A stretch of 35,000 bases of DNA, taken from Theodoxus fluviatilis. Its lineage: Eukaryota; Mollusca; Gastropoda; Cycloneritida; Neritidae. The notes under the pieces were generated by a model. The model did not search any database, was not told the DNA's origin, and worked only from the letters and a program-made list of their open reading frames with translations. Made by a program: the position numbers and the translations under genes. Shown one piece after another: positions 23,115 through 34,570 of this stretch. Location: assembly GCA_034096865.1 (NCBI GenBank), contig JAWQFJ010001784.1, positions 90,001 to 125,000 on the forward strand, given 5' to 3'. How positions within the stretch are numbered: the stretch's first letter is position 1; every line of letters begins with the position of its first letter.

Positions 23115-23126
23115 TGACGTCACGTG
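23115..23126. promoter_or_regulatory. Overlapping CRE and E-box words
   Basis: TGACGTCA (23115-23122) overlaps CACGTG (23121-23126). This is a possible bZIP/bHLH site. No gene start is tied to it. Confidence 0.3.
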
Positions 23127-23128
23127 AG

Positions 23129-23278
23129 GATGAATGGATGGATGGAGTTTACGGCATATCAGCGTGTATAGGCCATGTAAGCATTGATCACGATAACGTC
23201 ATTAGCGCTGGTCAGAATAAGAGCGATTTAAGTCACGAATTTCCTAGTTATTCGCCCCTCATGTCGCGTGGGGAGACG

Positions 23279-23325
<47 letters not shown>

Positions 23326-23456
23326 TGTATGTGTGTGTGTGTGTGTGTGTGCACGTGTGTATGTGTGTGTGTGTATGTGTGTGTGTGTGTGTGTGTGTAT
23401 GTGTGTGTGTGTGTGCGTGTGTGTGTGTGTCCTATTCTTACCCCCAACCCACAGGG
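23129..23456 (+). mobile_element. (GATG)n-core interspersed element, copy 1, expanded by (TG)n
   Basis: This copy has the order seen in the copies at 30461 and 33716: (GATG)n, GGAGTTTACGGCATATCAGC, a short AGGCC...GTAAG segment, AAGTCACGA, TTCGCCCCTCATGTCGCGTG, GGGAGACGC, and an end of TTCTTAC...AACCCACAGGG. Between GACGC and the terminal part, the usual GGTGGGTCAAT is replaced by about 150 bases of (TG)n with TATG and CACG variants. The microsatellite therefore arose inside the element. Confidence 0.75.
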
Positions 23457-23730
23457 AGTGCGATCACATGAGCGGAAACACACAGATCTTGTCAGACGTA
23501 GACTTGTCTTGTTTGTCGATTCTAACAGTGAGAGTAACAGAAAAGGAATCACTTTTGCTTATTAATTACTATGTTAAAAGCAACAACAACCAAAACAACA
23601 ACAAAATGTCAAAAAATATGCACAGTGCACGACATTTAAACTGACCACACTCAACATTAACTTTGGATTGCGCGATTTGCACAGTTCGAGAACAAAGAGA
23701 AGGCGGCGGAGGACGAAAGGTGGGCTAGGT

Positions 23731-23782
23731 GGAGGGAAATTTAAGGGCCTATCAGCCTTGTAGGCAACATAAGGCCACAACG
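23731..23782 (+). mobile_element. (GATG)n-core element, copy 2, diverged core only
   Basis: GGAGGGAAATTTAAGGGCCT, then ATCAGCCTTGTAGGC and AACATAAGGCCAC, match the core of the family (TTTTACGGCCTATCAGCC, then TGTAGGCTATGTAAGGCCAC). No 3' half is recognisable. Confidence 0.55.
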
Positions 23783-24210
23783 TTAATTTAAATTAAAAAA
23801 CAACTTTTATCAATGTATGAAAAACACTTCGAGATGGTTGATTCCAGTATAATTTACTTAAGAGTAAATTTTTCAGCATACTTTGAATTTTGAGGTAGAT
23901 ACAAGTTTCACTGCCAATCAGTTCCTGTGGGAGATGTATTGCTTCCGATCACGAAAGATCAAAGGGTTGTCAGAGCAAAACTCAAATCTCGATTCTCCCA
24001 GTCACCTAGGTTTCGTAGTGAATAAAATGAGTCGGGACAGGTAACCTGACGTTTTCCACCTCTCTCGATCGTTCAACAAAAGTAAGGCGAACCGGATTCC
24101 GTAAGGCTGACATCCGGAGCCGAGGATCTCCGAAGAGAACCGAAGATCGATGCCTCGGTGATTCCCTTTGCAAAACGGACGGCTGCGGACGGGGTACGTT
24201 AAGTGCATAC
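23783..24210. other. No gene recognised
   Basis: AT-rich to 23990, then more GC-rich with CpG. No motif or repeat that I recognise. Confidence 0.4.
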
Positions 24211-24726
24211 TAAGGAGGTGGTGTGTGAAAGTGTAGGGAGGTAGTGTGTGTAAGGAGGTGGCGTGTGCGTATGTAGGGAGGTGGCGTGTGTAGGGAGGTG
24301 GTGTATGCAGGGAGGTGGCGTGTGCGTATGTAGGGAGGTGGTGTATGTAGGGAAGTGGTGTGTGCGCATGTAGGGAGGTGGTGTGTGTAGGGAGGTGGCG
24401 TGTGCGCATGTAGGGAGATGGCGTGTGTAGGGAGGTGGTGTATGCAGGGAGGTGGTGTGTGCGTATGTAGGGAGGTGGTGTATGTAGGGAGGTGGCGTGT
24501 GCGTATGTAGGGAGGAGGTGTGTGCGTATGTAGGTAGGTGGTGTGTGCGTATGTAGGGAGGTGGTGTGTGCGTATGTAGGGAGGTGGTGTGTGCGTATGT
24601 AGGGAGGTGTGTGTGCATGTGCGTACGTAGGGAGGTGTGTGTGCATGTGCGTATGTAGGGAGGTGGTGTGTGCGTATGTAGGGAGGTGTGTGTGCATGTG
24701 CGTACGTAGGGAGGTGGCGTGTGCGC
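24211..24726. repeat. Minisatellite of GTAGGGAGGTG-type units, about 0.5 kb
   Basis: The array is built on GTAGGGAGGTGGTGTGTGCGTAT (about 23 bases), with shorter variants of about 15-17 bases (GTAGGGAGGTGGTGTAT) and longer ones carrying GTGCATGTGCGTAC. The plus strand is G/T-rich. Three long minus-strand frames rich in THHLPTY and PPYIR are translations of the repeat in different frames and are not proteins. Confidence 0.93.
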
Positions 24727-24837
24727 GATGCACAGCTGTCTCCTACAAGTCTGGGGCTCACACGTCACACTAAGTGTTGGAGTGTCTGGTGCGTGTTACC
24801 ATGCCTTCGCCTGCTAAGTCAGCGGAATGGGGTGTGA

Positions 24838-26729
<1,892 letters not shown>

Positions 26730-26957
26730 GAGGAGAAAAAAAAGGAAAAGGTGGAGAAAAAGGAGGAAGAAAAGAAAAACGAGGAAGAGGAGGAGGAGAA
26801 AAAGGAGGAGGAGGAGGAGGAGGAGGAGGAGGAGGAGGAGGAGGAGGAGGAGGAGGAGGAGGAGGAGGAGGAGGAGGAGGAGGAGGAGGAGGAGGAGGAG
26901 GAGGAGGAGGAGGAGGAGGAGGAGGAGGAGGAGGAGGAGGAGGAGGAGGAGGAGAGC
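26730..26957. repeat. Purine-only tract, mainly (GGA)n
   Basis: The plus strand is nearly all purine for about 225 bases, with pure GGA/GAG repeats from about 26802. It is a triplex (H-DNA) candidate. The Glu-, Arg-, Ser- and Pro-run open frames are artefacts of the repeat. Confidence 0.96.
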
Positions 26958-27783
26958 AAGGAATACTTATCAAACAGACTGATGCACAGACTGTCATGCT
27001 GACAGAAAGGCACACAGACAGACAGGCGGCCAGACAGTAAACGAAAAGGAAAGCAATGGAGGCGGCAGAATCAGAAGAGGAAGAGACAAACGCATGGATC
27101 TAGACACAAAAAGTCAAGGACGAAACAGTCTCTCTGATGTCTTCCCAAATCAGTATCCGGTACTGGGAGCGAAAATGACAGGCTTGCGGACAGCGAAATC
27201 GACCAGATCCTGATTCCCAGGACACCTGTAATGCATGGCCAATCTTTGTCCTACGGCATCAATAGAGTCCAAAAGACAATAAAATGTGTTTGTAGTTGCG
27301 CTTCAAAATGAAATACATAATAGGCCCCAAAGCACGCATGACCACACTAACACACAGGAGGGAGGGAGGGAGGGAGGGAGAGAGGGGGGGGGGGGGGCGC
27401 CAAGGGATCGATCCATCAAGGACGGATGCACAGAGATAAAACGATAACGGTTAAACATGCACGTATTTGACTTGTCCAACAGAGACAGAATATAAACAAA
27501 ACCGACGTCACATCCGCGATGGACTGAGACTGGAGTCAGGCGCATTCCACCTCAACTGGACTCTGCTGGACAGTGACTGACTGGAGCTCTACCAGTAATT
27601 CCAGCAGACACGCTTCTCTAGCAGTCCCGGGAATAGAAGGAATAGGTATTTCCAGGAGCCTAGGGACCACAGTCTGGGGTCAACCTCTCTAGAGACGTCT
27701 CACTCCTGGTCAAGTCCATCGACCCAAAGCAAGGGAGGCTACGGTGCTGTCTTTCTATTTCCAAACAGGACTAACCGATTTTC
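26958..27783. other. No gene recognised; contains (GGGA)n and poly-G at 27357-27397
   Basis: Short GACA/CAGA runs lie at 27010-27035. The (GGGA)n run at 27357 passes into poly-G. The remainder shows no coding signature. Confidence 0.45.
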
Positions 27784-27800
27784 CAAGATGGCGGCGACCT
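27784..27800 (+). promoter_or_regulatory. YY1-like motif with ATGGCGGCG start
   Basis: CAAGATGGCGGCGACC matches the well-known AANATGGCGGC YY1 word, which in animals often sits at or just downstream of transcription starts. It can also be a start codon (M-A-A-T-S-Q-Q), followed within 21 bases by a donor-like CAA|GTACGA. The plus-strand frame ends after 23 codons if unspliced. Confidence 0.3.
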
Positions 27801-27815
27801 CACAGCAAGTACGAT

Positions 27816-28100
27816 TCACAGGATCCCTCTCGCCCCTGCCGGCGGTGTGGATGTAACCGCAGGTCTTAGAGGAGGCAAACACAAGTACGCTGCTTTCACA
27901 CTTCTCTGCTTTGCCGTGTTGGACTCTTCAGACACGTCAGCCACTTTTACATTCCCATCATATTCCATGCTGATGAGTTCCATCCACCCAGTTGAGGAAT
28001 CTCGTTTGAAGACGTCCCTGGCCTTGTTTCTGTTTTCCTCCTTTCCTTCATCAGCGGGCAAGATAGCAATCACGTGAACACGGCACTGTATGCAAATCCG
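27816..28100 (-). other. Coding-like open stretch of unknown identity
   Basis: A minus-strand frame reads without stop through VHVIAILPADEGKEENRNKA and RDVFKRDSSTGWMELISMEY, ending in a Pro-rich tail. Its composition (Asp/Glu/Lys with scattered aromatics) looks more protein-like than neighbouring frames, but no family is recognised and no splice pair was established. It lies immediately beside the YY1-like ATGGCGGCG on the other strand. It could equally be 5' untranslated or intronic sequence. Confidence 0.2.
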
Positions 28101-28218
28101 GATACAGTTCAGAAATTGATAAAAAGATAAGGTTGTGAGTACATGCCCATATTCTCTCTCTTCCCCTTCCCTACCCTCTTTCCCACATTGAATCGGCTCC
28201 ACCTTACTTCAGTTGTTT

Positions 28219-28232
28219 AGAGAGAGAGTGTG

Positions 28233-28290
<58 letters not shown>
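28219..28290. repeat. (GA)-(GTGA)-(GT)n microsatellite
   Basis: GAGAGA, then GTGTGA units, then about 30 GT units. Confidence 0.95.
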
Positions 28291-28291
<1 letters not shown>

Positions 28292-28384
28292 AACCCACAA
28301 AAAAAAATTAAAAACCTCATTACATGCACCATTTTAAATCGACATCAAAAGCGCGGAAAATAACACGGCAGATAACTGACGAAA

Positions 28385-28385
<1 letters not shown>

Positions 28386-28422
<37 letters not shown>
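28386..28422. repeat. Poly-G tract
   Basis: About 37 consecutive G on the plus strand. A second run of about 18 G lies at 28532-28549. The Pro-run minus-strand frames across this region are artefacts. Confidence 0.95.
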
Positions 28423-28423
<1 letters not shown>

Positions 28424-28685
28424 AAGAGAGAGAGTCGGCAACTGTGAAAACAAGAGTAGAGGTCTTGACGTCAGACTGACACCCAACTGTCAGCTGGACT
28501 GGGCCAAGTGGATGTTTACAGGGGTCAGCGTGGGGGGGGGGGGGGGGGGTGGGTGGCATGGGGGGCATTGTCCAGTTTGGCACCAAAAGGGTCCAACTCG
28601 GGCTCATTACACGCTCCAAGAGAGGTACGGCGCTGAACTGGTTTTGTAGCGAGGAAAGTGGTAACTAAGAAGCACCGCGTGTCAA

Positions 28686-29155
28686 TAATCATAATAGTAA
28701 TAATAATAATAATAATGATATAATAATAATAATAATAACAATAATCATATAATAATAATATAGTACTAATATAAAAAATAGCATTTATCCGGCGCATTTC
28801 TTGTCACAGAACTCCAATGTGCGCGGCATATAACACATTGACACGCAGGTCATTAACTACGTCGTCATGCTAACATAGCACAAACACTCGTACGACTATC
28901 ATACCAGGAACGGTGAAAAAAACACAAGTGACGGTTACAGAAAAAGCAAGACGAAACAAATGGGTTTTTAACTGAGATATTAAAATGGACATAGTTGGTG
29001 CATCACGTAGGCCAGCCGGCAGTGAATTCCAGACACTAGGGGCAATGAAACTGAACCTACGCTCTCCGAAAAGACTTGGTACTACGCTTTGGAATTTCAG
29101 AAGCTTTTCACTTGATGGCGGACTGAGAGAAACGGGAAGGGTTTTAGTACGCGCA
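28686..29155 (-). mobile_element. LINE 3' end with (ATT)n tail (CR1/L2-like)
   Basis: Read on the minus strand, a frame gives SPPSSEKLLKFQSVVPSLFG, then ERRFSFIAPSVWNSLPAGLR, DAPTMSILISQLKTHLFRLA and a short C-terminus ending at 28870. The FSFIAPSVWNSLP...LKTHLFRLAF pattern is the classic C-terminal end of CR1/L2-type reverse-transcriptase proteins. About 100 bases of 3' untranslated sequence follow, containing TGCGCCGGATAAATGC, and then an (ATT)n tail at about 28686-28765. The copy is 5'-truncated and abuts the CA-rich tract above 29160. It complements the 17.5-kb copy, which lacks this end, but shared family membership cannot be tested because they do not overlap here. Confidence 0.88.
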
Positions 29156-29163
29156 TGCAACGC

Positions 29164-29622
29164 ACGCTATCACATCACACACTTGCAGGCACACACACCG
29201 CGCACAAACAACCATGCCACCACAACCACACACACACACAGACAACCACACACAACCCACATGAGCGCACAGCACAGACACACCGACACAAGACACAGGA
29301 CACACTACCCACACCGCGCACGAGCACAGCACACACACACACACAGACACACAGACCCACACCCGACACAGTCAACACACGAAGCGACACACACCAGACA
29401 CACAGAGACCACCCACAGACACACACACACACACAGACACACACACAGCACACACGACAACCTATAGCACAGCACACACACACTGCACACGCGCACACAC
29501 ACACACACCAGACACACACATCACGACACAACACGAAGCACAGACACGCACCACACAACGCACACAGCACCACACACACTACACACAGCACACAAAACAG
29601 CACGCACACCACGCCACTATCA

Positions 29623-29673
<51 letters not shown>
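29164..29673. repeat. Degenerate CA-rich tract
   Basis: About 500 bases of ACAC interspersed with ACACGCAC, CACAGAC, CCACAC and CACGACAC, ending in a pure (CA)n run at 29634-29673. It gives very long Cys/Val or His/Thr frames, all artefacts. Confidence 0.93.
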
Positions 29674-29676
<3 letters not shown>

Positions 29677-30460
29677 CAAAAGACAGCCGAGATGGAGACC
29701 AGCAGACAGGGACAGACAAAAAGAGGACCGGGCCGTAAGACAGGGCGGGAAGCTGCGAGGCGACATTCTCTGCGTGCCAGAGGGAGGAGTGCGTCAGAGC
29801 TGTAGCACAGCCCTCCTCTTGCTCTCACCTCAGCCCGCACACCAAGTGTACACAAAACATCTGTCTGCCTCACACTCGCACTACGCTGTGGACAGCTGAG
29901 AGCGATGGGGTTCCCTTGACGAGAAAGAGGGTTACAGTCATACCCGCAGAAAGGCCTTGCCAGATGTCCGGATTGCAGTGTGGACTGAGATAGGGAGTCT
30001 TGGATAACGTGTCTGAAAGCCACAACTAAAGAAGGGAATTCAGGAGTGATCTGTCAACACGGCAGATAGATTCAGACAGAGACCGACCGACCGACACCCC
30101 CCCCCCCCTTCCACACACACACACACACACAGAGCTACCGAGCATTGGGACTGAGAGCGGGTATGGGGCAGGCAGCAATACAGTACACATGATTTAGCAG
30201 TATGACGGGTATCCCACCCGTCTAATCATTACAGCATTAATAAATAAAATTTCTTAAAAAAATATCAGCGCCTGAAGCGAAATGAAACATCCATCTCTCT
30301 TCCTCCTGTATCTGGGCGCTCTTGCTTCAGACGTGACCGAGATTTCACGCATGAACAAAAGCTGGAAATGGGGACACCACCGCCTACACCTTCTGTGACT
30401 GTTAAAGTATCAGGCAAGACGGAGATGTTCCCACAATTACTGAGGCAGAGCCACAAGTCT
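29674..30460. other. No gene recognised
   Basis: This contains a C run with a short (CA)n at 30097-30130 and otherwise unstructured sequence. A TAATAAATAAAATTTC word near 30237 resembles a poly(A) signal, but it is not linked to any gene. Confidence 0.4.
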
Positions 30461-30955
30461 GATGGATGGATGGAGTTTTACGGCCTATCAGCCTCTGTAG
30501 GCTATGCAAGGCCACTGATCACACTGGATGGATGGATGGAGTTTTACGGCCTATCAGCCTATGTAGGCTATGCAAGGCCACTGATCACACTGGATAGGGT
30601 TTAACAGCCTATCAGCCTCTGTAGGCTATGCAAGGCCACTGATCACACTGGATGGAGTTTTACGGCCTATCAGCCTCTGTAGGCTATGCAAGGCCACTGA
30701 TCACACTGGATGGATGGATGGAGTTTTACGGCCTATCAGCCTCTGTAGGCTATGCAAGGCCACTGATCTCACTGGATAGGGTTTAACAGCCTATCAGCCT
30801 CTGTAGGCTATGTAAGGCCATTAAGCACGATCATCACTGGAATAGTTCCAAGTAAGCGCAATGCAAGTCACGATGCCCCTATATTTATTCGCCTCTTACG
30901 AATCGTGTAGGGAGACGCGGTGGGTCAATTCTTTGAACCTCCACCCCACATGGGG
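30461..30955 (+). mobile_element. (GATG)n-core element, copy 3, with six tandem cores
   Basis: CCTATCAGCC starts at 30484, 30550, 30608, 30666, 30732 and 30790, giving spacings of 66, 58, 58, 66 and 58. The 66-base units have two extra GATG repeats. Two of the six units begin GATAGGGTTTAACAG; the others begin GATGGAGTTTTACGG. Each core can fold as GGCCT-AGCCT-loop-AGGCT-AGGCC. After the last core comes the single-copy 3' half shared with the other copies: TTAAGCACGATCATCACTGG, AAGTCACGATG, TTCGCCTCTTACGAATCG and GGGAGACGCGGTGGGTCAAT, ending near a CCACCCCACATGGGG. No protein is encoded. The layout recalls Helitron/Helentron-derived non-autonomous elements of molluscs (tetranucleotide repeat, tandem cores, 3' hairpin). 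Confidence 0.82.
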
Positions 30956-31180
30956 AAAGTCTGTTGGGAGGCTGGGGAACAATCTGCCTCTCCAAATTCG
31001 AATTAAGCATGACAGAAACATCATAAGGATGAAAACTTGCATCTTCGCTCTGTGACACTGTGAAGCTCTGATGGGCAAGGTTCAGGACTACACAAGGTGA
31101 TAATGGGTGAAAGGTGAAACAGAAAGGTGAGTGGAAAGAACAGAGAAGAGAGGCCTGAAAAGATAGGTAGAATATGTGAG

Positions 31181-31440
<260 letters not shown>

Positions 31441-32186
31441 ACATATACATACACACACATGCATACACGCTCACACGCACAGTGTGATCAAGAAAGAATT
31501 CGGTCAATAACTGGGATTTTCTCACTGCTCAATGGCATTTTGTGCTAGGGCGCGATAGACTTCAAGTCACGTCCTCAAGCAGTGAAGAAGTTCTCAAAAT
31601 GATAATTATACATCCACTCTCACACTAAGGGAAGAGAGTGTTAGAGTTTTGGGGGCGGAAAAGAGGGAGAAGAGGAGGGGGGGGGGGGGGGTTGTGAGGA
31701 TGGAGACGGGACAGAGCCGAGAGGATATCAGCCATGCTGTCAACTAGGCACAGCGAGAATGAGGCCTCTCCCGAGAAAGAGAGGACACCAGGACCGTTTT
31801 ATAGGTCAGGACGGATGGAAGGAGAGTGGGGGAAATGGAATCTATCCATCAACATCACCCTACGGGAGGTACTAGGGAGGCAGGCGTGGTGTCCACTACG
31901 CCCGGTCACCGCGACCTGCTTGACCTCAATGGCGAGAACCATCTTCGGTCAAGGCCATGAGTATCCAATCCTATCATAATCCTTCATTAACTACAGGAGA
32001 TCTTGTCCTCAGTAACGACCCTACTTCACTTCAGACAGACGAATACACGAGTGGTCTCCAGCCATTCAACATCGGTGCAGTGGAAATCGGCACGATTTTC
32101 GTGCCAGGATAGTTGGCCAGCCAAAAGAATACCTGTTGAATTGTTACCACCAGTCTTTCTTGAATAGGCGTTATTTCCGCAAAACT

Positions 32187-32188
<2 letters not shown>
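31441..32188. other. No gene recognised; poly-G at 31677-31692
   Basis: An 81-codon plus-strand frame at 31734 carries no recognised motif. The rest is unstructured. Confidence 0.4.

Positions 32189-32246
<58 letters not shown>
32189..32246. repeat. (CT)n microsatellite
   Basis: About 29 CT units directly bordering the 56-bp satellite. Confidence 0.96.
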
Positions 32247-32247
<1 letters not shown>

Positions 32248-32248
<1 letters not shown>

Positions 32249-32870
32249 GAGCGCTCAGGGGCGCTCTGCCGCACTGAGCATGGGAGGTAATGGGAAGTAG
32301 GTCAGAGCGCTCAGGGGCGCTCTGCCGCACTGAGCATGGGAGGTAATGGGAAGTAGGTCAGAGCGCTCAGGGGCGCTCTGCCGCACTGAGCATGGGAGGT
32401 AATGGGAAGTAGGTCAGAGCGCTCCGGGGAGCCCTGCCGCATTAAACATGGGAGGTAATGGGAAGTAGGTCAGAGCGCTCCAGGGAGCCCTGCCGCATTA
32501 AACATGGGAGGTAATGGGAAGTAGGTCAGAGCGCTCTGGGGAGCCCTGCCGCATTAAACATGAGAGGTAATGGGAAGTAGGTCAGAGCGCTCTGGGGAGC
32601 CCTGCCGCATTAAACATGGGAGGTAATGGGAAGTAGGTCAGAGCGCTCCAGGGAGCCCTGCCGCATTAAACATGGGAGGTAATGGAAAGTAGGTCAGAGC
32701 GCTCTGGGGAGCCCTGCCGCATTAAACATGAGAGGTAATGGAAAGTAGGTCAGAGCGCTCTGGGGAGCCCTGCCGCATTAAACATGGGAGGTAATGGGAA
32801 GTAGGTCAGAGCGCTCTGGGGAGCCCTGCCGCATTAAACATGGGAGGTAATGGGAAGTAGGTCAGAGCGC
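32248..32870. repeat. 56-bp satellite array, 11 units of identical length
   Basis: AGAGCGC starts at 32248, 32304, 32360, 32416, 32472, 32528, 32584, 32640, 32696, 32752, 32808 and 32864, always exactly 56 bases apart. Units 1-3 are type A (CAGGGGCGCTCTGCCGCACT then GAGCATGG). Units 4-11 are type B (GGGGAGCCCTGCCGCATTAA then ACATG). Type A holds the inverted repeat AGAGCGC-6 nt-GCGCTCT. Type B holds GCTCC-2 nt-GGAGC or a near variant. Fifty-six is not a multiple of three, so the array is not coding. Confidence 0.97.
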
Positions 32871-33432
32871 CTGGGACCGCTCGCCTTACGCAACGCGGCG
32901 CTGGTGTTCAGAGAACTTCAGTGAGCTTAGAGACGCTAAGTATTCGGCGTTTCCACGTTTCAATGAGCGCAAGCAATCTCGTCCACATAAAATACTATGC
33001 AGGTTGTAGAATACCATTGATTGCGAACTAACACTCACAAATCGCTGCGATGCTCCCCTCCTTGCCCCCGATGCACCTCTCCTTATCTTCCCAACCTGGA
33101 AAATGCACACTAGTGCTGTCCTCAACTGCACTGCACCCAATTCAGAATAAGTCGTCCCACGCCTATGACACAAGGGGAGCTGCACACACGCAGAAAGCAT
33201 TCCATCTAGATGCACACGTTCATCCCAGTATGCACATCATAAAAACAGGCAAACTTTCCACTCATGACGTGATCATGTTTTGCGCCCTTGGCCTAATGGA
33301 ATATCATTACATTCCTTCCTTCCAGGGTGAGTGATTCCACACATTCATTCTGGGACTCCTTGGGGTTCCTGCGTGTGTCTCGGTCTCAGGCAGCATCCGT
33401 TTCTCCCCTGACAATCGTTGAAGGACGAGGAG
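32871..33432. other. No firm gene
   Basis: A plus-strand frame ends with CCTTCCAGG|GTGAGTG near 33325, a donor-like word. A 109-codon minus-strand frame overlaps it. Neither shows a family motif. Confidence 0.35.
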
Positions 33433-33719
33433 AAAAGGAGAAAGAGGATAGGAGGAAAGGAGGGGGAGGGGGAGGGGGGGGGGGGGGGGGGGGGGGAGGA
33501 GCAGGTGGAAGAGGGGCAGGAGGAGGAGGAGGAGGAGGAGGAGGAGGAGGAGGAGGAGGAGGAGGAGAAGAGGAGGGAGGAGGAGGAGGGGGAGGAGGAG
33601 GAGGAGGAGGAGGAGGAGGAGGAGAAGGAGGAGGAGGAGGAGGAGGAGGAGGAGGGAGGAGGAGGAGGAGGAGGAGGAGGAGGAGGAGGAGGAGGAGGAG
33701 GAGGAGGAGGAGGAGGATG
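33433..33719. repeat. Purine-only tract, (GGA)n with poly-G
   Basis: About 285 bases of almost uninterrupted purine on the plus strand (poly-G near 33474-33497, mostly GGA after). It ends directly in the (GATG)n start of the element at 33716. Confidence 0.95.
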
Positions 33720-33914
33720 GATGGATGGATGGATGGATGGATGGAGTTTTACGGCCTATCAGCCTTTGAAGGCTATGTAAGGCCACTAAGCACGAAAATC
33801 ACTAGAGCAGTTTAGAGTAAACGCAAATCAAGTCACGGTGTCCCTAGTCATTCGCCTCTTACGAATCGCGTAGGGAGACGCGGTGGGTCAATTCTTACGC
33901 CGAACCCACAGGGG
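33716..33914 (+). mobile_element. (GATG)n-core element, copy 4, compact full-length form
   Basis: This is the cleanest copy: about six GATG units, GAGTTTTACGGCCTATCAGC, CTTTGAAGGCTATGTAAGGC, CACTAAGCACGAAAATCACT, AAATCAAGTCACGGTGTCCC, TTCGCCTCTTACGAATCGCG, and GTAGGGAGACGCGGTGGGTC, ending CGAACCCACAGGG. The 3' end can form GTGGGT/ACCCAC and GCGT/ACGC hairpins. About 200 bases, no coding capacity. Confidence 0.8.
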
Positions 33915-33917
33915 GAT

Positions 33918-33934
33918 GGAGAAGGAGCAGGAGG

Positions 33935-33979
<45 letters not shown>

Positions 33980-34022
33980 TGGAGGCGGAGGAGGAGAAGG
34001 AGAAACAGGAGGAGGAGCAGGA
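33918..34022. repeat. (GGAGCA)n and GGA-rich repeat
   Basis: A hexanucleotide GGAGCA array flanked by GGA-rich sequence. The Glu/Gln-run frame through it is an artefact or, less likely, a low-complexity coding tail. Confidence 0.9.
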
Positions 34023-34570
34023 GGAAGGCGCCAGCCGACGCACCAGCGTACCCCAAAGGGCGCGAGTCCTTCGCTAACCCTCCGGGTAAGACGGAGAAAC
34101 TACAGGGACCTAAGGAGACAGACAGGTAAGCGACGTCAAGGCGCTGCAGCAACAGCCCTACACCAAGGAGGGCTCCAGGCCTAAGCCCAGAACAAGCTTC
34201 CCTCTGTTTTCAAAGCAAGGGAGGCCCGCTGACGTCACGGCGCTACGTCAACACCGACGCGACTGTCGACGGCGGGTGGCGTCACGGGGTGAAACTATGT
34301 GACGTTGTGGTGGCACGCCGGAGACGCGAGGGAGACTCAAAATCTACACAGGTTCCCTTTTGTTCCTCCCCTGCCTCGGACGTTCCTCGGGCAGGGACGA
34401 CGGGGCCCCTCAGTTTGGAGAACGTGGCGGCCTCCCAGCCTGCAGCATCTGTGACTTGGCCTTTGCTGCCTTTTCCTCGTCCTCAACACGACTTCCCAAA
34501 CTTCCTCACCCTCCTCGCAGCTTCGAGAAATCACGACTTGGAAGAGCCCTTGCTTGAACGTGAAATCTGC
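34023..34570. promoter_or_regulatory. CpG-rich patch with clustered CRE words
   Basis: This is markedly more GC- and CpG-rich than most of the window. It holds TGACGTCA at 34230-34237, TACGTCA at about 34244, GCGTCACG at about 34279 and TGACGTTG at about 34301, four CRE-like words within about 80 bases. A consensus donor CAG|GTAAGC lies near 34126. The patch could be a promoter or first exon, possibly of the minus-strand gene or of a neighbour. No coding first exon was identified on either strand. Confidence 0.35.

Noticed and set aside
24002..24768. Three minus-strand frames of 183-243 codons rich in THHLPTY and TPPPYIR
   Set aside because: The same minisatellite read in three frames. A real protein would not stay open in all frames.
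29155..30023. Frames of 216 and 282 codons over the CA-rich tract
   Set aside because: Dinucleotide-repeat artefacts with His/Thr or Cys/Val runs.
32031..32330. 99-codon minus-strand frame entering the 56-bp satellite
   Set aside because: An Arg/Glu run from the (CT)n tract plus satellite; the 56-base period breaks frame at each unit.
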